Below are positions 25,706 to 35,140 of a DNA stretch of 64,000 nt, piece after piece. The translations under genes and the position numbers were made by a program. Below the pieces are notes generated by a model, which saw nothing but the letters and a program-made list of their open reading frames with translations, was not told the DNA's origin and ran no database searches. Source of the DNA: Streptomyces melanogenes (GTDB taxonomy: Bacteria > Actinomycetota > Actinomycetes > Streptomycetales > Streptomycetaceae). Location of the stretch: contig NZ_BMTS01000018.1 in the NCBI RefSeq assembly GCF_014649795.1, positions 109,307-173,306 of the forward strand, read 5' to 3'. How positions within the stretch are numbered: position 1 is the first letter of the stretch; the number at the start of each line of letters is the position of its first letter.

Positions 25706-26274
25706 TGGACCAAGCCGGGAGAGCCATCACCGACTGGCTCGCCTCGGCACACCACATTCCGGCGCAGGCCCGGCGGGAATTCGACGTGGGCATCGCACTC
25801 TTTCCGACCGGCGAGAAGTTCGACGCGATCCGCCTGCCCGCCGAGGTCGTCCACGCGGCCGCGAGCAGCGAAGACCCGGACATCATCGCCACGTTCCTCG
25901 CCGAAGCGCTGAAGGCCGGGGCCGTCATCCACGACGCGTACGGAGTCGGCGTCTGGTACTACGCCCTCGTCCCACCAGGTACGTACGCCGACTGGCGGAC
26001 GCCGGGTGCCGAGTGTCTGCGGCCGGGAACCTGGCTGGGCGTGCCCCGCCTCGACCTGACCACGCGGCCCGGGCCGCACTGGGCCCTACCACCACGCGCG
26101 ATCGGCAGCGTATGCACAGCACACGCCGTAGCCGACCTGGTGGCGTCGGGGCAGGACAAGCTACGGGAGACTCGGCGAGGCAACGGCGCAGCGCCTCTCG
26201 TTCTCGGGCAGGTCTCGCACCGTCGTACCGAAGGCCGCCGCGCTCGCCCCACTCCCCCTCGTAAATCCCCTTGA
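25705..26274 (+). CDS. Hypothetical protein downstream of the HTH regulator
   Basis: The 189-aa protein has recognisable stretches ITDWLASAHHIPAQARREF, IRLPAEVVHAAASS, VWYYALVPPGTYADW and LGVPRLDLTTRPGPHW. The C-terminal 40 residues are Arg/Pro-rich and probably disordered. ATG 25705 shares a base with the upstream stop, giving tight coupling to the CxxC protein. This regulator plus small protein plus 190-aa protein set recurs in streptomycetes in my recollection, but its function is unknown. Confidence 0.7.
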   Translation: MDQAGRAITDWLASAHHIPAQARREFDVGIALFPTGEKFDAIRLPAEVVHAAASSEDPDIIATFLAEALKAGAVIHDAYGVGVWYYALVPPGTYADWRTPGAECLRPGTWLGVPRLDLTTRPGPHWALPPRAIGSVCTAHAVADLVASGQDKLRETRRGNGAAPLVLGQVSHRRTEGRRARPTPPRKSP

Positions 26275-26309
26275 TCCCCCATCGGCCCGGCCGCCTAAGC
26301 TGCGCCACC

Positions 26310-27503
26310 ATGACGACATCTCCCGACGACAGCGACAGCATCCGGCCGTTCCGTATCTCGATTCCGGACCGCGACCTGGATGACCTGCGGCTCCGCCTCG
26401 ATCTCACTCGTTGGCCCGACGAGCTGCCGGGCGCCGGGTGGGACTACGGGGTGCCGCGGGAGTATCTGCGGGAGCTGGTGCGGTATTGGCGGTATGAGTA
26501 CGACTGGGGGGCGGCGGAGGCTCGGTTGAATCGGTGGCCTCAGTTCATGACCACGATCGATGGCGCGGACGTTCACTTCGCGCACATCCGCTCCCCCGAA
26601 CCGGACGCCACGCCCCTGATCATCACGCACGGCTGGCCGGGATCCATCGTCGAGTTCGAGCACATCGTCGGGCCGCTGACCGACCCCCGGTCGCACGGCG
26701 GCGATCCTGCGGACGCCTTTCACCTGGTGCTGCCGAGCATCCCCGGCTTCGGGTTCTCCGGGCCCACCCGTGAGAGGGGCTGGGAGTACCAGCGCGTGGG
26801 GGCCGCTTTCGCCGAGTTGATGAGTCGTCTGGGGTATGGCCGTTACGGTGCTCAGGGTGGTGACTGGGGGTCGGCCGTCTCGCGCGAGCTCGGGCGTATC
26901 CGGCCCGACCAGGTCATCGGCGTCCATCTGAACATGATCCCCGGCGCCGGGGCGTCGGCCGAGCCGACCGACGAGGAGCTCGCCGCCCTCAGCCCGGCGG
27001 AGCGGGAGCGCACCCGGGCCTCCTGGGAACGGTTGCAGGCGTGGAGCCGCGAGAAGCAGGGGTATGCCGACCTCCAGTCCACGCGGCCGCAGACCCTCGC
27101 GTACGCACTCACCGACTCCCCCGTCGGCCAACTCGCCTGGATCGCCGAGAAGTTCAACGAGTGGACGGAGGACGGCGTCGACCGCGATCACCTCCTCACG
27201 AACGTGATGCTGTACTGGCTGACCGGGACCGCCGGCTCCTCCGGGCGTATCTACTACGAGCGCGCCCACGCGTCCTACTGGGGGCAACCGCCCGAGCCCT
27301 CGGCGGCTCCCACCGCGTACGCCGCCTTCCCGCACGAGAACTTCATCATCCTGCGCCACATCGCGGAACGCACGAACAACATCGTGCGCTGGACGGAGTT
27401 CGACCGGGGAGGCCACTTCGCCGCGATGGAAGCACCCGACCTGCTCGTCGGCGACATCCGCGCCTTCTTCCGCGATCTGCGCAGCGACGCAATCCCCGCG
27501 TGA
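26310..27503 (+). CDS. Epoxide hydrolase (EHN-type alpha/beta hydrolase)
   Basis: The 397-aa protein has the N-terminal EHN domain (DLTRWPDELPGAGWDYGVP), typical of microsomal-type epoxide hydrolases. Oxyanion motif HGWPGS, nucleophile Asp in AQGGDWGSAVSREL and catalytic His in RGGHFAAMEAPDLL are visible. It opens epoxides to diols through a covalent ester on Asp. The start ATG 26310 gives the family-typical IRPFRISIPD N-terminus. It appears monocistronic. Confidence 0.92.
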   Translation: MTTSPDDSDSIRPFRISIPDRDLDDLRLRLDLTRWPDELPGAGWDYGVPREYLRELVRYWRYEYDWGAAEARLNRWPQFMTTIDGADVHFAHIRSPEPDATPLIITHGWPGSIVEFEHIVGPLTDPRSHGGDPADAFHLVLPSIPGFGFSGPTRERGWEYQRVGAAFAELMSRLGYGRYGAQGGDWGSAVSRELGRIRPDQVIGVHLNMIPGAGASAEPTDEELAALSPAERERTRASWERLQAWSREKQGYADLQSTRPQTLAYALTDSPVGQLAWIAEKFNEWTEDGVDRDHLLTNVMLYWLTGTAGSSGRIYYERAHASYWGQPPEPSAAPTAYAAFPHENFIILRHIAERTNNIVRWTEFDRGGHFAAMEAPDLLVGDIRAFFRDLRSDAIPA

Positions 27504-27584
27504 CGAGCGAGGAAGCGGGGAAACAGGCGCTTAACGTGCGCTGGCTATGGTCGACCGATGAACGGCAAGGGGAAGGGGACAGCC

Positions 27585-28103
27585 GTGAGTACGCACGTCC
27601 GGGCCGGTGCCGAAGACGACCTGGAAGAGTTGACCCGTATCTACAACCATTACGTCGTCTCGACCCCGATCACGTTCGACATCGAGCCGTTCACCGCCGA
27701 GCAGCGCCGGCCCTGGCTGGAGTCCCACCCCGACCACGGGCGGCACCGGCTGCTCGTGGCCGAGGAGGGTGGGAAGGTCCTCGGCTACGCGACCAGCAGC
27801 CCGTTCCGCCCGAAGCAGGCGTACGAGACGTCCGTCGAGACCAGTGTGTACGTGGCGCCCGAGCAGGTGGGGCGCGGCGTGGGCGGTCTGCTGTACGCCT
27901 CGCTCTTCGAGGTGCTTGAGCAGGAGGACGTACGGCAGGCACTCGCCGGTATCGCCCTGCCCAACGAGGCGTCGCGGCGGCTCCATCTGCGGTTCGGTTT
28001 CGAGCCCGTCGGGGTGTACCGGGAAGTCGGGCGGAAGTTCGGGAGGTTCTGGGACGTGGCCTGGTTCCAGCGGTCGCTGTCGCCAGGCCGCGTCACACCC
28101 TGA
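27585..28103 (+). CDS. GNAT N-acetyltransferase, phosphinothricin-acetyltransferase-like
   Basis: The 172-aa protein has the N-terminal LTRIYNHYVVSTPITFDIEP pattern of the PAT/bar group. VETSVYVAPEQVGRGVGGLL is the acetyl-CoA pyrophosphate loop, and PNEASRRLHLRFGFEPVG follows. GTG 27585 is preferred over ATG 27558 because AAGGGGA lies 7 nt upstream. The substrate may be phosphinothricin-like or another amine. It is convergent with the CIS operon end, with only 9 nt between stops. Confidence 0.87.
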   Translation: MSTHVRAGAEDDLEELTRIYNHYVVSTPITFDIEPFTAEQRRPWLESHPDHGRHRLLVAEEGGKVLGYATSSPFRPKQAYETSVETSVYVAPEQVGRGVGGLLYASLFEVLEQEDVRQALAGIALPNEASRRLHLRFGFEPVGVYREVGRKFGRFWDVAWFQRSLSPGRVTP

Positions 28104-28112
28104 TCCTTGCGG

Positions 28113-29405
28113 TCAGATGCTGTTCGAGCTGGAGCGGCCGAAGAACTCGACTTCCGCGATGGCTACCTGCTTGTCGCCGGTGGCCGCGTAGGCCGACTCG
28201 ATCGTGAAGCGAACCTTGACGGCCTCGCCCACCCGGAACGGGCGGCGCTGGCCGCCCGCGCCCTGGTCGAGGGTGATGTCGCGGGTCGTGGTCTTTCCGT
28301 CCTTCAACGTCACCGTCGCCTTGATGCGGTGCGGCAGCGCCGACCCGTCCAGTTTGTCAGCGCGGGCCGAGACGCCCGGAGTGATGATCACGTCCAGGAG
28401 GCGGGTCGGCTCGGCGAAGGTGACTTCGAGCCACTGGCCCTGGCCGGACTCCGAGACGCCCGGACCCCACCAGGTGTTGCTCCGCTTGTCGAAGGCGAGC
28501 TGCGGCTGGTGGCCGGGGTAGGAGCGGGAGGCCCGGAAGCCGTCCGGGGCGACCGGGGCCCGCTTGGCGAAGTGGTCGCGCCCGGCCTGGACGGCGTCGG
28601 GGACGAAGATGATGGCGAGGGCGACGAGGGTCAGGGCGACAGCGGCGGCCACCCAGGTGCCGATGCGGTCGAACACGCGGCGCAGCGGCGGCCGTTCACC
28701 GGCCCAGGGGGTGTCCCGCTGCCGGTCGAAGAGACGGCGCCACCAGGGGCGGCGGCCCTGGGGCTGGGCAGCGGCGTTCTCGCCGGCGAGGGGCATCGCG
28801 CAGCGGGCGCAGAAGTGCCGGTCGGTGCGGTTGGGGGTGGCGCACCAGCGGCACGGCGGACCGTTGCCGATGTCCTCGCTGAAGCCGGGGCCGCGGACCT
28901 GCGGCCGGTCGGCGTCGGGGCGGCCGGGCAGCACGGGCGCCACGGCGGGAGGCGGGGCGGGGCTGGAGGTGTCCGGGTCGTCGACGGGGACGAGCAGGGA
29001 GCGGGCGCGGTCGCTCCCGCTCTCCGGAGAGCTGTCCGGGAAGCCGTCCGGCGCTTCGGCGTCGGTGCCGGATGCCGGTACGGGAGCCACCGGGACGGTG
29101 GGCGCGGTGTCGTGAACGGCGGGGGCGCCGGGACCGGGTGGTGTGTTCACGCCTGTGGCGGGGCGATCACCTGCGTCGGTCGTCGCGTCGGTGGTGTTCC
29201 CGTCGTCGGCGGGTGCCGGGTCCGGCAACCTCCGTGGGGCGGGCGCCGGGCCGCTGCCACGCGAGCCGGAGTGGTCGGCGGCGGCTGCGGGGCGGGCTGT
29301 CCGGGCGCCTGCCCGGTCCCAGCCGAGTACGGCGCCGCAGGAGTCGCAGAAGGACTGGCCCGGTTCCGCGCGGGTTCCGCACTCGGCGCAGTGCTGGGTG
29401 GTCAT
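28113..29405 (-). CDS. CisA-like membrane adaptor: zinc ribbons, TM helix, glycan-binding-like C-terminus
   Basis: This 430-aa protein closes the CIS operon. The cytosolic N-terminal half has two zinc ribbons (CAECGTRAEPGQSFCDSC and CRWCATPNRTDRHFCARC) around a long disordered Pro/Asp/Ser-rich stretch. One TM helix lies at about 248-270. The outer C-terminal domain (about 285-430) is beta-rich and discoidin-like, with NTWWGPGVSESGQGQWLEV. Its ATG overlaps the upstream stop by 4 nt. The operon-end position and N-in topology match what is known of CisA, the factor that recruits Streptomyces CIS particles to the membrane for firing. The identification is from layout, not alignment. Confidence 0.75.
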   Translation of the reverse strand: MTTQHCAECGTRAEPGQSFCDSCGAVLGWDRAGARTARPAAAADHSGSRGSGPAPAPRRLPDPAPADDGNTTDATTDAGDRPATGVNTPPGPGAPAVHDTAPTVPVAPVPASGTDAEAPDGFPDSSPESGSDRARSLLVPVDDPDTSSPAPPPAVAPVLPGRPDADRPQVRGPGFSEDIGNGPPCRWCATPNRTDRHFCARCAMPLAGENAAAQPQGRRPWWRRLFDRQRDTPWAGERPPLRRVFDRIGTWVAAAVALTLVALAIIFVPDAVQAGRDHFAKRAPVAPDGFRASRSYPGHQPQLAFDKRSNTWWGPGVSESGQGQWLEVTFAEPTRLLDVIITPGVSARADKLDGSALPHRIKATVTLKDGKTTTRDITLDQGAGGQRRPFRVGEAVKVRFTIESAYAATGDKQVAIAEVEFFGRSSSNSI

Positions 29406-29968
29406 CGCTGCGGGGTCCTTTCAGCGGTGGTGACTTCGACGGTGTAGGGCATGTGGGCGGGGCGGGCCGCCGCGACGAGGGTGTCCAGGCGGTGGGTGTC
29501 GGCCGGGACGGGGTCGGGCAGCCGGAGCGTGACGTGCAGGTGCGGGCTCGGGGTGCCGGGGAACGGGCCCAAGGGGCGCGCGTTCCAGTTGGCGCCGCCG
29601 CTCTCGGTGATGTCGGGCGTCACGCCGAACACGAGGCGTATCGCCTCTTCGAGACCGCGCCGCGTGCCGCGTACGCGGTGCAGACCGGCGGCCGCGGCCA
29701 CGGCGGCGCGCAGCCGCGCCTCGGGTTCGGTGCCGTCGGTCTCGGCGCCGACCCAGGTGCCGAGCCACGCGGCGAAGTCGGCGGGAGTCAGAGCGGGGTC
29801 GAAGTAGGTGTCGAGGCAGTCGAGGACGTTGAGGATGGGGGCGAGGACGTCGTCGAGCCCGGCGACGAAGCGCTGGGCGAGGTCGTCGTCGGCGAACACG
29901 GCCGGGAGCATGGCGCCGATGGGCGCGGAGGAGCCCAGGCCGTCGACGGAGCCCCTGCCGCCGCTCAT
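29402..29968 (-). CDS. CIS phage tail protein I-like baseplate component
   Basis: The 188-aa protein is of the phage tail protein (tail-I/TIGR02242) type. LAQRFVAGLDDVLAPILNVL is the characteristic N-terminal helix, followed by TPADFAAWLGTWVGAE and a GTRRGLEEAIRLVFGV turn. In contractile systems it sits with baseplate J in the wedge. Both ends overlap neighbours by 4 nt (ATGA), so stoichiometric co-translation is likely. Confidence 0.87.
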   Translation of the reverse strand: MSGGRGSVDGLGSSAPIGAMLPAVFADDDLAQRFVAGLDDVLAPILNVLDCLDTYFDPALTPADFAAWLGTWVGAETDGTEPEARLRAAVAAAAGLHRVRGTRRGLEEAIRLVFGVTPDITESGGANWNARPLGPFPGTPSPHLHVTLRLPDPVPADTHRLDTLVAAARPAHMPYTVEVTTAERTPQR

Positions 29969-31932
29969 GCCCCGTCCCCGATGACGCGGACGCGGTGGTC
30001 GTAGGAGAAGACGAGGGACGGGGCGTCGAGGTCGATGCGGTCGGTGGGGTCGCCGCGTTTGCCGGTGAGCGGGTCGGCGGGGTGCAGGACGACCTCGTCG
30101 ACGAGTTCGACGCCGGGGACGCGCTGCAGGACGGCGAAGACCTCGCCGGACTGCACCGGGCGGCCGAAGGGCCAGCCGCGACCGTCCGCGCCGCCCGTGA
30201 GCGGGTCGAGGTGGCGGTAGAGGGCGTCGTGGGCCTGGCGGCGTACGCGGTCGGTGTCGGTGCCGCGGAAGGCGTGCACGGTGGCGACGACGGTGACGCC
30301 TTGGTAGTAGGGCGGGCCCACGGCGAGCCGGGTGCCGATGAGGCGGCGTTCGTCGAGGTGGCGGGTGATGCGGCCGAGCAGGTCGTCGCCGGGCACGAGC
30401 TGCTCGAAGCGGAGCCGGCCGCCGGGGTCGGGGACGGCCTGCGGGACGACCACGACCCGTACCGCGTAGGCGCCGTGTTCGCCCTCCTCGCCCTCCAGGC
30501 AGGTGATGCGGGCGGTCTCGGGGGCGGCGCGGCGGGCGAGCTCCTCGTAGTCGCGCAGGGTGACGGCCCGGTCCTGGGCGCGCAGGGTGATGGGCGCCCG
30601 GAGCTTGGCCTCCTGGACCGTCTCGCCGTCGACACCGCCGCGCGCCGCCTCGCGGTTGACGACTTCGGCGACGTACGGGATCGAGGTGCGCAGCACCTGG
30701 ACCGCGCCGCGGGCCACGTTCCCGGACCGGCCGCCGCCGGTGCGGTAGCGGCGGGCGCGGACGACGGCGCCCTTGGCGGCGACGGCTCCGTACTGGCGCA
30801 GGGTGCCGTCGGCTTCGCGGACGGCGGGGCCGAAGGCGATCTCGCCGGTGGCGGCGTCCAGGGTGATGTGCCGGTCGTCGGGGCGCGAGGCGGCGAAGTG
30901 CGGGACGACCTTCCAGTCCTGCCAGTCCTGCCAGCCGTCGTGCGCGGCGGTCTGGAGCAGCAGGGGCGGGTCGTCGGAGACGACGGGGGTGTGGGTCAGG
31001 CGCAGGCGCTGTCCGGGCAGGCCGGTGGACTCACCGAGGGCCTCGTCGTACACCGTCTCGGCGTGTACGGCGCGGGTGGTGGCGCCGATGGTGTAGGCCT
31101 CGGCGGAGCGGATGGTGGGCGTGGTCGTGTAGAAGGGCTGGCCGTGCCGGGGGTCGGTGACGCGGCAGCGCACCCAGCCGGCCTCCTGGCCGCCGGTGCG
31201 GGACAGGACGTGGCCGCCTGGGACGTGGAGCACGATGTCGCCGGGCCGGTTGAGGCCGCCGGTGCCGTCGCGGTCGACCTCGCAGGCCCGCCAGCCGTCC
31301 TCGGTCCACGCCTCCCACACCAGCGGCGGCTGACGGGGGTCGACGCCGACGCCGTCGACGCGGCTGTCGAGTTCGAGCGCGAGGGCGCAGTGCGGGACGG
31401 CCGCGGTGAGACCCAGGAGCAGGCAGTCGCCGGGGCGGGGCGACTCGGCGAAGCACGCCAGGTCCTTGCCCTCGACGAGGTCGGAGGTGCGGTCGGCGAC
31501 GGGCTCGCCGCGGTGCTGGACCACGAGGCGGTCCAGCGAGCACGGGACGACGGTCAGATCGCGCTCGGTGGCGAAGACGACGGCCTCGTCGCGTTCGGTG
31601 CGCGTGGTGGAGACCTCGGTGCCCATCGGCACGGAGATGGGCTCCTCCTGCGGTGCGGACAGCCAGAAGGTGACGTCGGTACGGGCCGCGCCCGGCGGGA
31701 ACAGCGTGATGCCGACCAGGTCCAGGAAGGCCAGGTGGTTCTTCTCCGGGACCCGGTTGAGGCGGTAGACGATCTGGTCGGCCATGTGCGCGACCGTCTC
31801 GATGAGGGTGACGCCGGGGTCCGAGACGTTGTGGTCGGTCCACTCGGGGGCGCGCTGCTGGATGTAGCGCTTGGCGTCGTCGACGAACTGCTGGAAGCGG
31901 CGGTCGTCGAGGTTGGGCGAGGGCAGGGACAT
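29965..31932 (-). CDS. CIS baseplate J-like assembly protein
   Basis: The 655-aa protein is of the putative baseplate assembly (TIGR02243, gp6/BaseJ-like) type. The N-terminus LVDDAK-like RYIQQRAPEWTDHNVSDPG and TLIETVAHMADQIVYRLNRV are diagnostic, and the C-terminal half has ARITCLEGEEGEHGAYAVRV and GTRLAVGPPYYQGVTVVATV. It forms the wedge linking spike hub to sheath. Its ATG overlaps the gp25 stop by one base and its own stop overlaps tail-I by 4 nt. Confidence 0.92.
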   Translation of the reverse strand: MSLPSPNLDDRRFQQFVDDAKRYIQQRAPEWTDHNVSDPGVTLIETVAHMADQIVYRLNRVPEKNHLAFLDLVGITLFPPGAARTDVTFWLSAPQEEPISVPMGTEVSTTRTERDEAVVFATERDLTVVPCSLDRLVVQHRGEPVADRTSDLVEGKDLACFAESPRPGDCLLLGLTAAVPHCALALELDSRVDGVGVDPRQPPLVWEAWTEDGWRACEVDRDGTGGLNRPGDIVLHVPGGHVLSRTGGQEAGWVRCRVTDPRHGQPFYTTTPTIRSAEAYTIGATTRAVHAETVYDEALGESTGLPGQRLRLTHTPVVSDDPPLLLQTAAHDGWQDWQDWKVVPHFAASRPDDRHITLDAATGEIAFGPAVREADGTLRQYGAVAAKGAVVRARRYRTGGGRSGNVARGAVQVLRTSIPYVAEVVNREAARGGVDGETVQEAKLRAPITLRAQDRAVTLRDYEELARRAAPETARITCLEGEEGEHGAYAVRVVVVPQAVPDPGGRLRFEQLVPGDDLLGRITRHLDERRLIGTRLAVGPPYYQGVTVVATVHAFRGTDTDRVRRQAHDALYRHLDPLTGGADGRGWPFGRPVQSGEVFAVLQRVPGVELVDEVVLHPADPLTGKRGDPTDRIDLDAPSLVFSYDHRVRVIGDGA

Positions 31933-32402
31933 CAGTGTTCGCTTTCGGGGAGGGTGCCGGGGCCGGCCGGTCCGCCGGGACCGTCCGAGGGACCCGGCAC
32001 TCCGGGCTCCTCGTGGGAGGGGATGACGTAGAACGGGAAGACGAGGCTGCGCGGGTTGTTGGTGCCGCGGATCGAGTAGCGGACGTCGATGTACAGCACG
32101 CTCTGCTCGGCGCCGGCGGTGACCTCCACGTCATGGACCTCGATGCGCGGCTCCCAGCGGTCGAGGCTGACCAGGACCTCGTGCTGGATGCGGCCCGCGG
32201 TCTGCTCGTTGACCGGCGCGAAGACCAGGTCGTGGATGGCGCAGCCGAACTCGGGGCGCATCGGCCGCTCCCCGGGCGAGGTGGCCAGCACCAGCCGGAT
32301 GGCCTCCTCGACCTCGCGCTCACCGCTGACCAGGGCGATGCCGCCGGTGGGCCCGATGCGCAGGGGGAACGCCCAGCCGGACCCGACGAACTGCTCGGCC
32401 AT
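31932..32402 (-). CDS. CIS gp25-like baseplate protein
   Basis: The 156-aa protein has the GPW/gp25 signature: EVEEAIRLVLATSPGERPMR then PEFGCAIHDLVFAPVNEQT, with the conserved E-x-R region ERPMRPEFG. A Pro/Gly-rich tail follows. In T4-like baseplates gp25 nucleates sheath polymerisation. The start ATG 32400-32402 lies 43 nt after the spike gene's stop. Confidence 0.92.
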   Translation of the reverse strand: MAEQFVGSGWAFPLRIGPTGGIALVSGEREVEEAIRLVLATSPGERPMRPEFGCAIHDLVFAPVNEQTAGRIQHEVLVSLDRWEPRIEVHDVEVTAGAEQSVLYIDVRYSIRGTNNPRSLVFPFYVIPSHEEPGVPGPSDGPGGPAGPGTLPESEH

Positions 32403-32445
32403 CAGAGCACCACCCGTCCCTTCCAGTAGTTCACTTGAGTCCTCG

Positions 32446-34356
32446 TCATGCGGGGAGCGGGTACTTCCTGTTGTTGACCAAGACCAGACCGTTGAGCAGG
32501 AGCGTGCCGGCCCGGATGCCCACGTTGGCGGTGGAGTTGATCTGCACACCGGCGCCGGCGAACACCGTCGCGGCGGCACCCGCCTTGATGTCGAGGACAC
32601 TCGCCGCGGACACACCCACCACACCCCCGAGGGACCTGAGGCTGACCAGACCGCTGCCCTGAATGCTGACCGAACCACCGCCGCGGATGGACACGTTGCG
32701 CTTGGCCCGCAGCGTGAGGTCGGTGCCCGCCTCGACCGACACCGAACGCCCGCCCTTGATGGTGACGGCACCCGCACTGTCCACGGTGATCTCGGTCTCG
32801 GTGCGGTCGAGGTTGATGGTCAGGTCGTCGTCACCGGTGGCGATCCGCACCCCCTGCTTGCGCCCGCCGCTCTGCTGACTGAGCAGGTCGACACGGTTGC
32901 CCTTGCGGTCGGACAGGGTGTGCCGGACGGCCCGCTTCTTCAGACCGTGGTGCAGGGGCACGTCGTTCGCCGTCGGTTTGTCGCGACCGTTGTAGAGCCC
33001 GCCGATCACGAAGGGGTGGTCCAGGGCGCCCCGGTCGAAGGCGACGAGCACCTCGTCACCCACGTCCATGGGGAAGACACCGCCGCCGCCCTTGCCCCCC
33101 AACTGCACGCTGCGCGCCCAGTCGCTGACGTACGAGTCGTCGAGCCAGGGGAAGGTGACCTTGACCCTGCCCTGCTCGAGCGGGTCCTGTACGTCGGTGA
33201 CCACGGCGTTGACGACGCCGGGCAGCCGCGCCCCCGAGGCCTCCGCGCCCGTCCCGCCGGACGCCAGTCCGTACAGGGAACGCCACTGGCGTCCGCTGAC
33301 GGTCACCCAGGACTCGTAGTGCTTGCCGTCGCCGAAGACGTGCCGGACCGAAGTGGCGGTGTACTTGCCCTCGAAGGGCCTGCCGACCCGGGAGAGGGCC
33401 ACCGGTACGCCGGGCCGCAGCCTGGGGTTGCCCCGGACGGCCACCTCCAGTTCGGCGAACGACGAGGTGACGTCGGCGGCGAGGGCGTCGGCGGCGTGCC
33501 GGACCTCGGTCTGCTTGTCGTAGGGCACACCGGTCTCGACGAGCCGGGTGGCCTTGAACCTCTTCGCGATCCGGCCCGGGGTGGTGCCGATGCTGATGCC
33601 CGTGTCGGTGCCGACGCTCTGGGTCTCCTTGATCCTCTTCTTGGTGGTGACGTTCCAGCCGCGCGACTCGACCTTGCCCACCTGGTCGGCGGCGGTGACC
33701 GCGGCCCGCAGCCGCAGGATGTCGCGCTTGGCCCGCAGGACGAACGGGCTCGTGTCGCTGTCGGCCTGGGGCGAGGGCGCCCCGGAGGACGGCTTCGGCT
33801 TGACGAACTGGAACCGCCCCTTGGCGTCCAGCGACATGACCATCTGGTTCTCGTCGGCGAGCCGGGCGAGGAAGTCCCAGTCGGTGACGTTGGGCTGGCT
33901 GATGAACTCGTACAGCGTGTCCGTCGACTGGATCCGGCCGATCCGGACCCCGTCCTGGACGGCGAGCGTACGGGCGATGTCGGACGCCAGCTGGTTGCGG
34001 TAGGCGACGACCCGGCGCTGGCGCATCAGCCGGTGGCCGTAGTCGTAGCCGCGGATGACGGTGTAAGTGCCGGTGCCCTCGAAGTCGGCCTCCAGGCCGG
34101 TGACCTCGCCGGTCAGCAACGGGTCGCCCTTGCCCCGGCCGTCGGCGATCGGAGTCAGCACCACCTCGGTGCCGAACTGCACCTTCAGTTTGTCCAGGAC
34201 CAGCCGGCCGGGGTCGCGGAAGGTGAGCCGGAACGCGGCGGGCACACCGGCCCCCTGGTCGACCCAGCCGTCGACGAGCAACGGGGCGGTGTCCGGCGGC
34301 AGTTCCTTGCCTCCGACGGTGACGTGGATGAGGGTGGAGAACGCGGGCTGCACCAT
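32446..34356 (-). CDS. CIS VgrG-like central spike protein
   Basis: The 636-aa protein has a gp27-like hub in the N-terminal two-thirds (VIRGYDYGHRLMRQRRVVAY and TDTLYEFISQPNVTDWDFLA). A gp5-like OB fold follows (GVVNAVVTDVQDPLEQGRVK, FPMDVGDEVLVAFDRG). The C-terminal beta-helix is rich in V-x-I repeats (SIRGGGSVSIQGSGLVSLRS). It is the membrane-piercing spike of the particle. No PAAR tip protein is found nearby, so the tip may be this beta-helix itself. Its ATG overlaps the LysM gene stop by one base. Confidence 0.92.
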   Translation of the reverse strand: MVQPAFSTLIHVTVGGKELPPDTAPLLVDGWVDQGAGVPAAFRLTFRDPGRLVLDKLKVQFGTEVVLTPIADGRGKGDPLLTGEVTGLEADFEGTGTYTVIRGYDYGHRLMRQRRVVAYRNQLASDIARTLAVQDGVRIGRIQSTDTLYEFISQPNVTDWDFLARLADENQMVMSLDAKGRFQFVKPKPSSGAPSPQADSDTSPFVLRAKRDILRLRAAVTAADQVGKVESRGWNVTTKKRIKETQSVGTDTGISIGTTPGRIAKRFKATRLVETGVPYDKQTEVRHAADALAADVTSSFAELEVAVRGNPRLRPGVPVALSRVGRPFEGKYTATSVRHVFGDGKHYESWVTVSGRQWRSLYGLASGGTGAEASGARLPGVVNAVVTDVQDPLEQGRVKVTFPWLDDSYVSDWARSVQLGGKGGGGVFPMDVGDEVLVAFDRGALDHPFVIGGLYNGRDKPTANDVPLHHGLKKRAVRHTLSDRKGNRVDLLSQQSGGRKQGVRIATGDDDLTINLDRTETEITVDSAGAVTIKGGRSVSVEAGTDLTLRAKRNVSIRGGGSVSIQGSGLVSLRSLGGVVGVSAASVLDIKAGAAATVFAGAGVQINSTANVGIRAGTLLLNGLVLVNNRKYPLPA

Positions 34357-35093
34357 CAGACGCGCACCTCCTCGGCGGCCGGCAGGACGAGTTCGGTGCC
34401 GGAGCCGAGCCGGGACGGGTCGTCGATGCCGTTCGCCTCGGCGATCGCACGCCAGACAGTGGCATCCCCGTATTCGCGCCAGGCCAGCGACGGCAGTGTG
34501 TCCCCGGCGACGACCCGGTGCACCCGACGCGCGGTGAGCGCGCCCGACGTCGGGTTCTGCCGCTTCGTCTTGGAGGGGATCTCGTGCAGCCGCATCTGGC
34601 ACGTGGCGCGGATGGGAACACCCGTGGTGCCGAACAGCGTGTAGGAGGCCTCGACGGAGGAGACGTACGCGGTGAACCGGGCCGTGGAGAACGACCCCCA
34701 CTCGAAGACCACCCAGGGCGGCGACGGCTGATCGGCGAACATGCTCGTGTCCGTCGTCTCGCAGCAGCTCAGCAGCGTCTCCACCTTCTTCAGGACCGTG
34801 TCGCCGGTCGGCTCGTCGGAGGAGTCGAGGAAGATCTCCAGGCTCATCTCGCGGGCCTCCGGGCCCAGGAACTCCGGTTTGGAGCCGTCCCGTACGGCGG
34901 GGGCCACCGTCACGTGCCACTGGGCGCGGCGGCTGAGGGAGAGCTGCGCGGGGTTGAAGTCGAAGTCGAACGTCTCGATCAGCCCGCCGGGCGTGGTGCT
35001 GGTGCCGAGCGGGGGCTCGTGGATGGCGAGGGTGGCGCGCACCAGGCTCTTGCCCGCGCCCTTGCCGCCCGCGCTCTTGCTGCTCTTGGCCAT
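34356..35093 (-). CDS. CIS LysM-containing tube-baseplate adaptor (Afp7-like)
   Basis: The 245-aa protein has an N-terminal domain with ETFDFDFNPAQLSLSRRAQW and SLEIFLDSSDEPTGD. A C-terminal LysM unit follows, VHRVVAGDTLPSLAWREYGD then WRAIAEANGIDDPSRL. In related particles this protein joins the inner tube to the spike hub. The start ATG 35091-35093 has GAGGAAGAG upstream. The first 18 residues are Lys/Ser/Gly-rich. Confidence 0.88.
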   Translation of the reverse strand: MAKSSKSAGGKGAGKSLVRATLAIHEPPLGTSTTPGGLIETFDFDFNPAQLSLSRRAQWHVTVAPAVRDGSKPEFLGPEAREMSLEIFLDSSDEPTGDTVLKKVETLLSCCETTDTSMFADQPSPPWVVFEWGSFSTARFTAYVSSVEASYTLFGTTGVPIRATCQMRLHEIPSKTKRQNPTSGALTARRVHRVVAGDTLPSLAWREYGDATVWRAIAEANGIDDPSRLGSGTELVLPAAEEVRV

Positions 35094-35140
35094 GCTCTCT
35101 TCCTCTGCGGTCCTGCGTCCTGTGGGCCCTGGAGCCGCCG

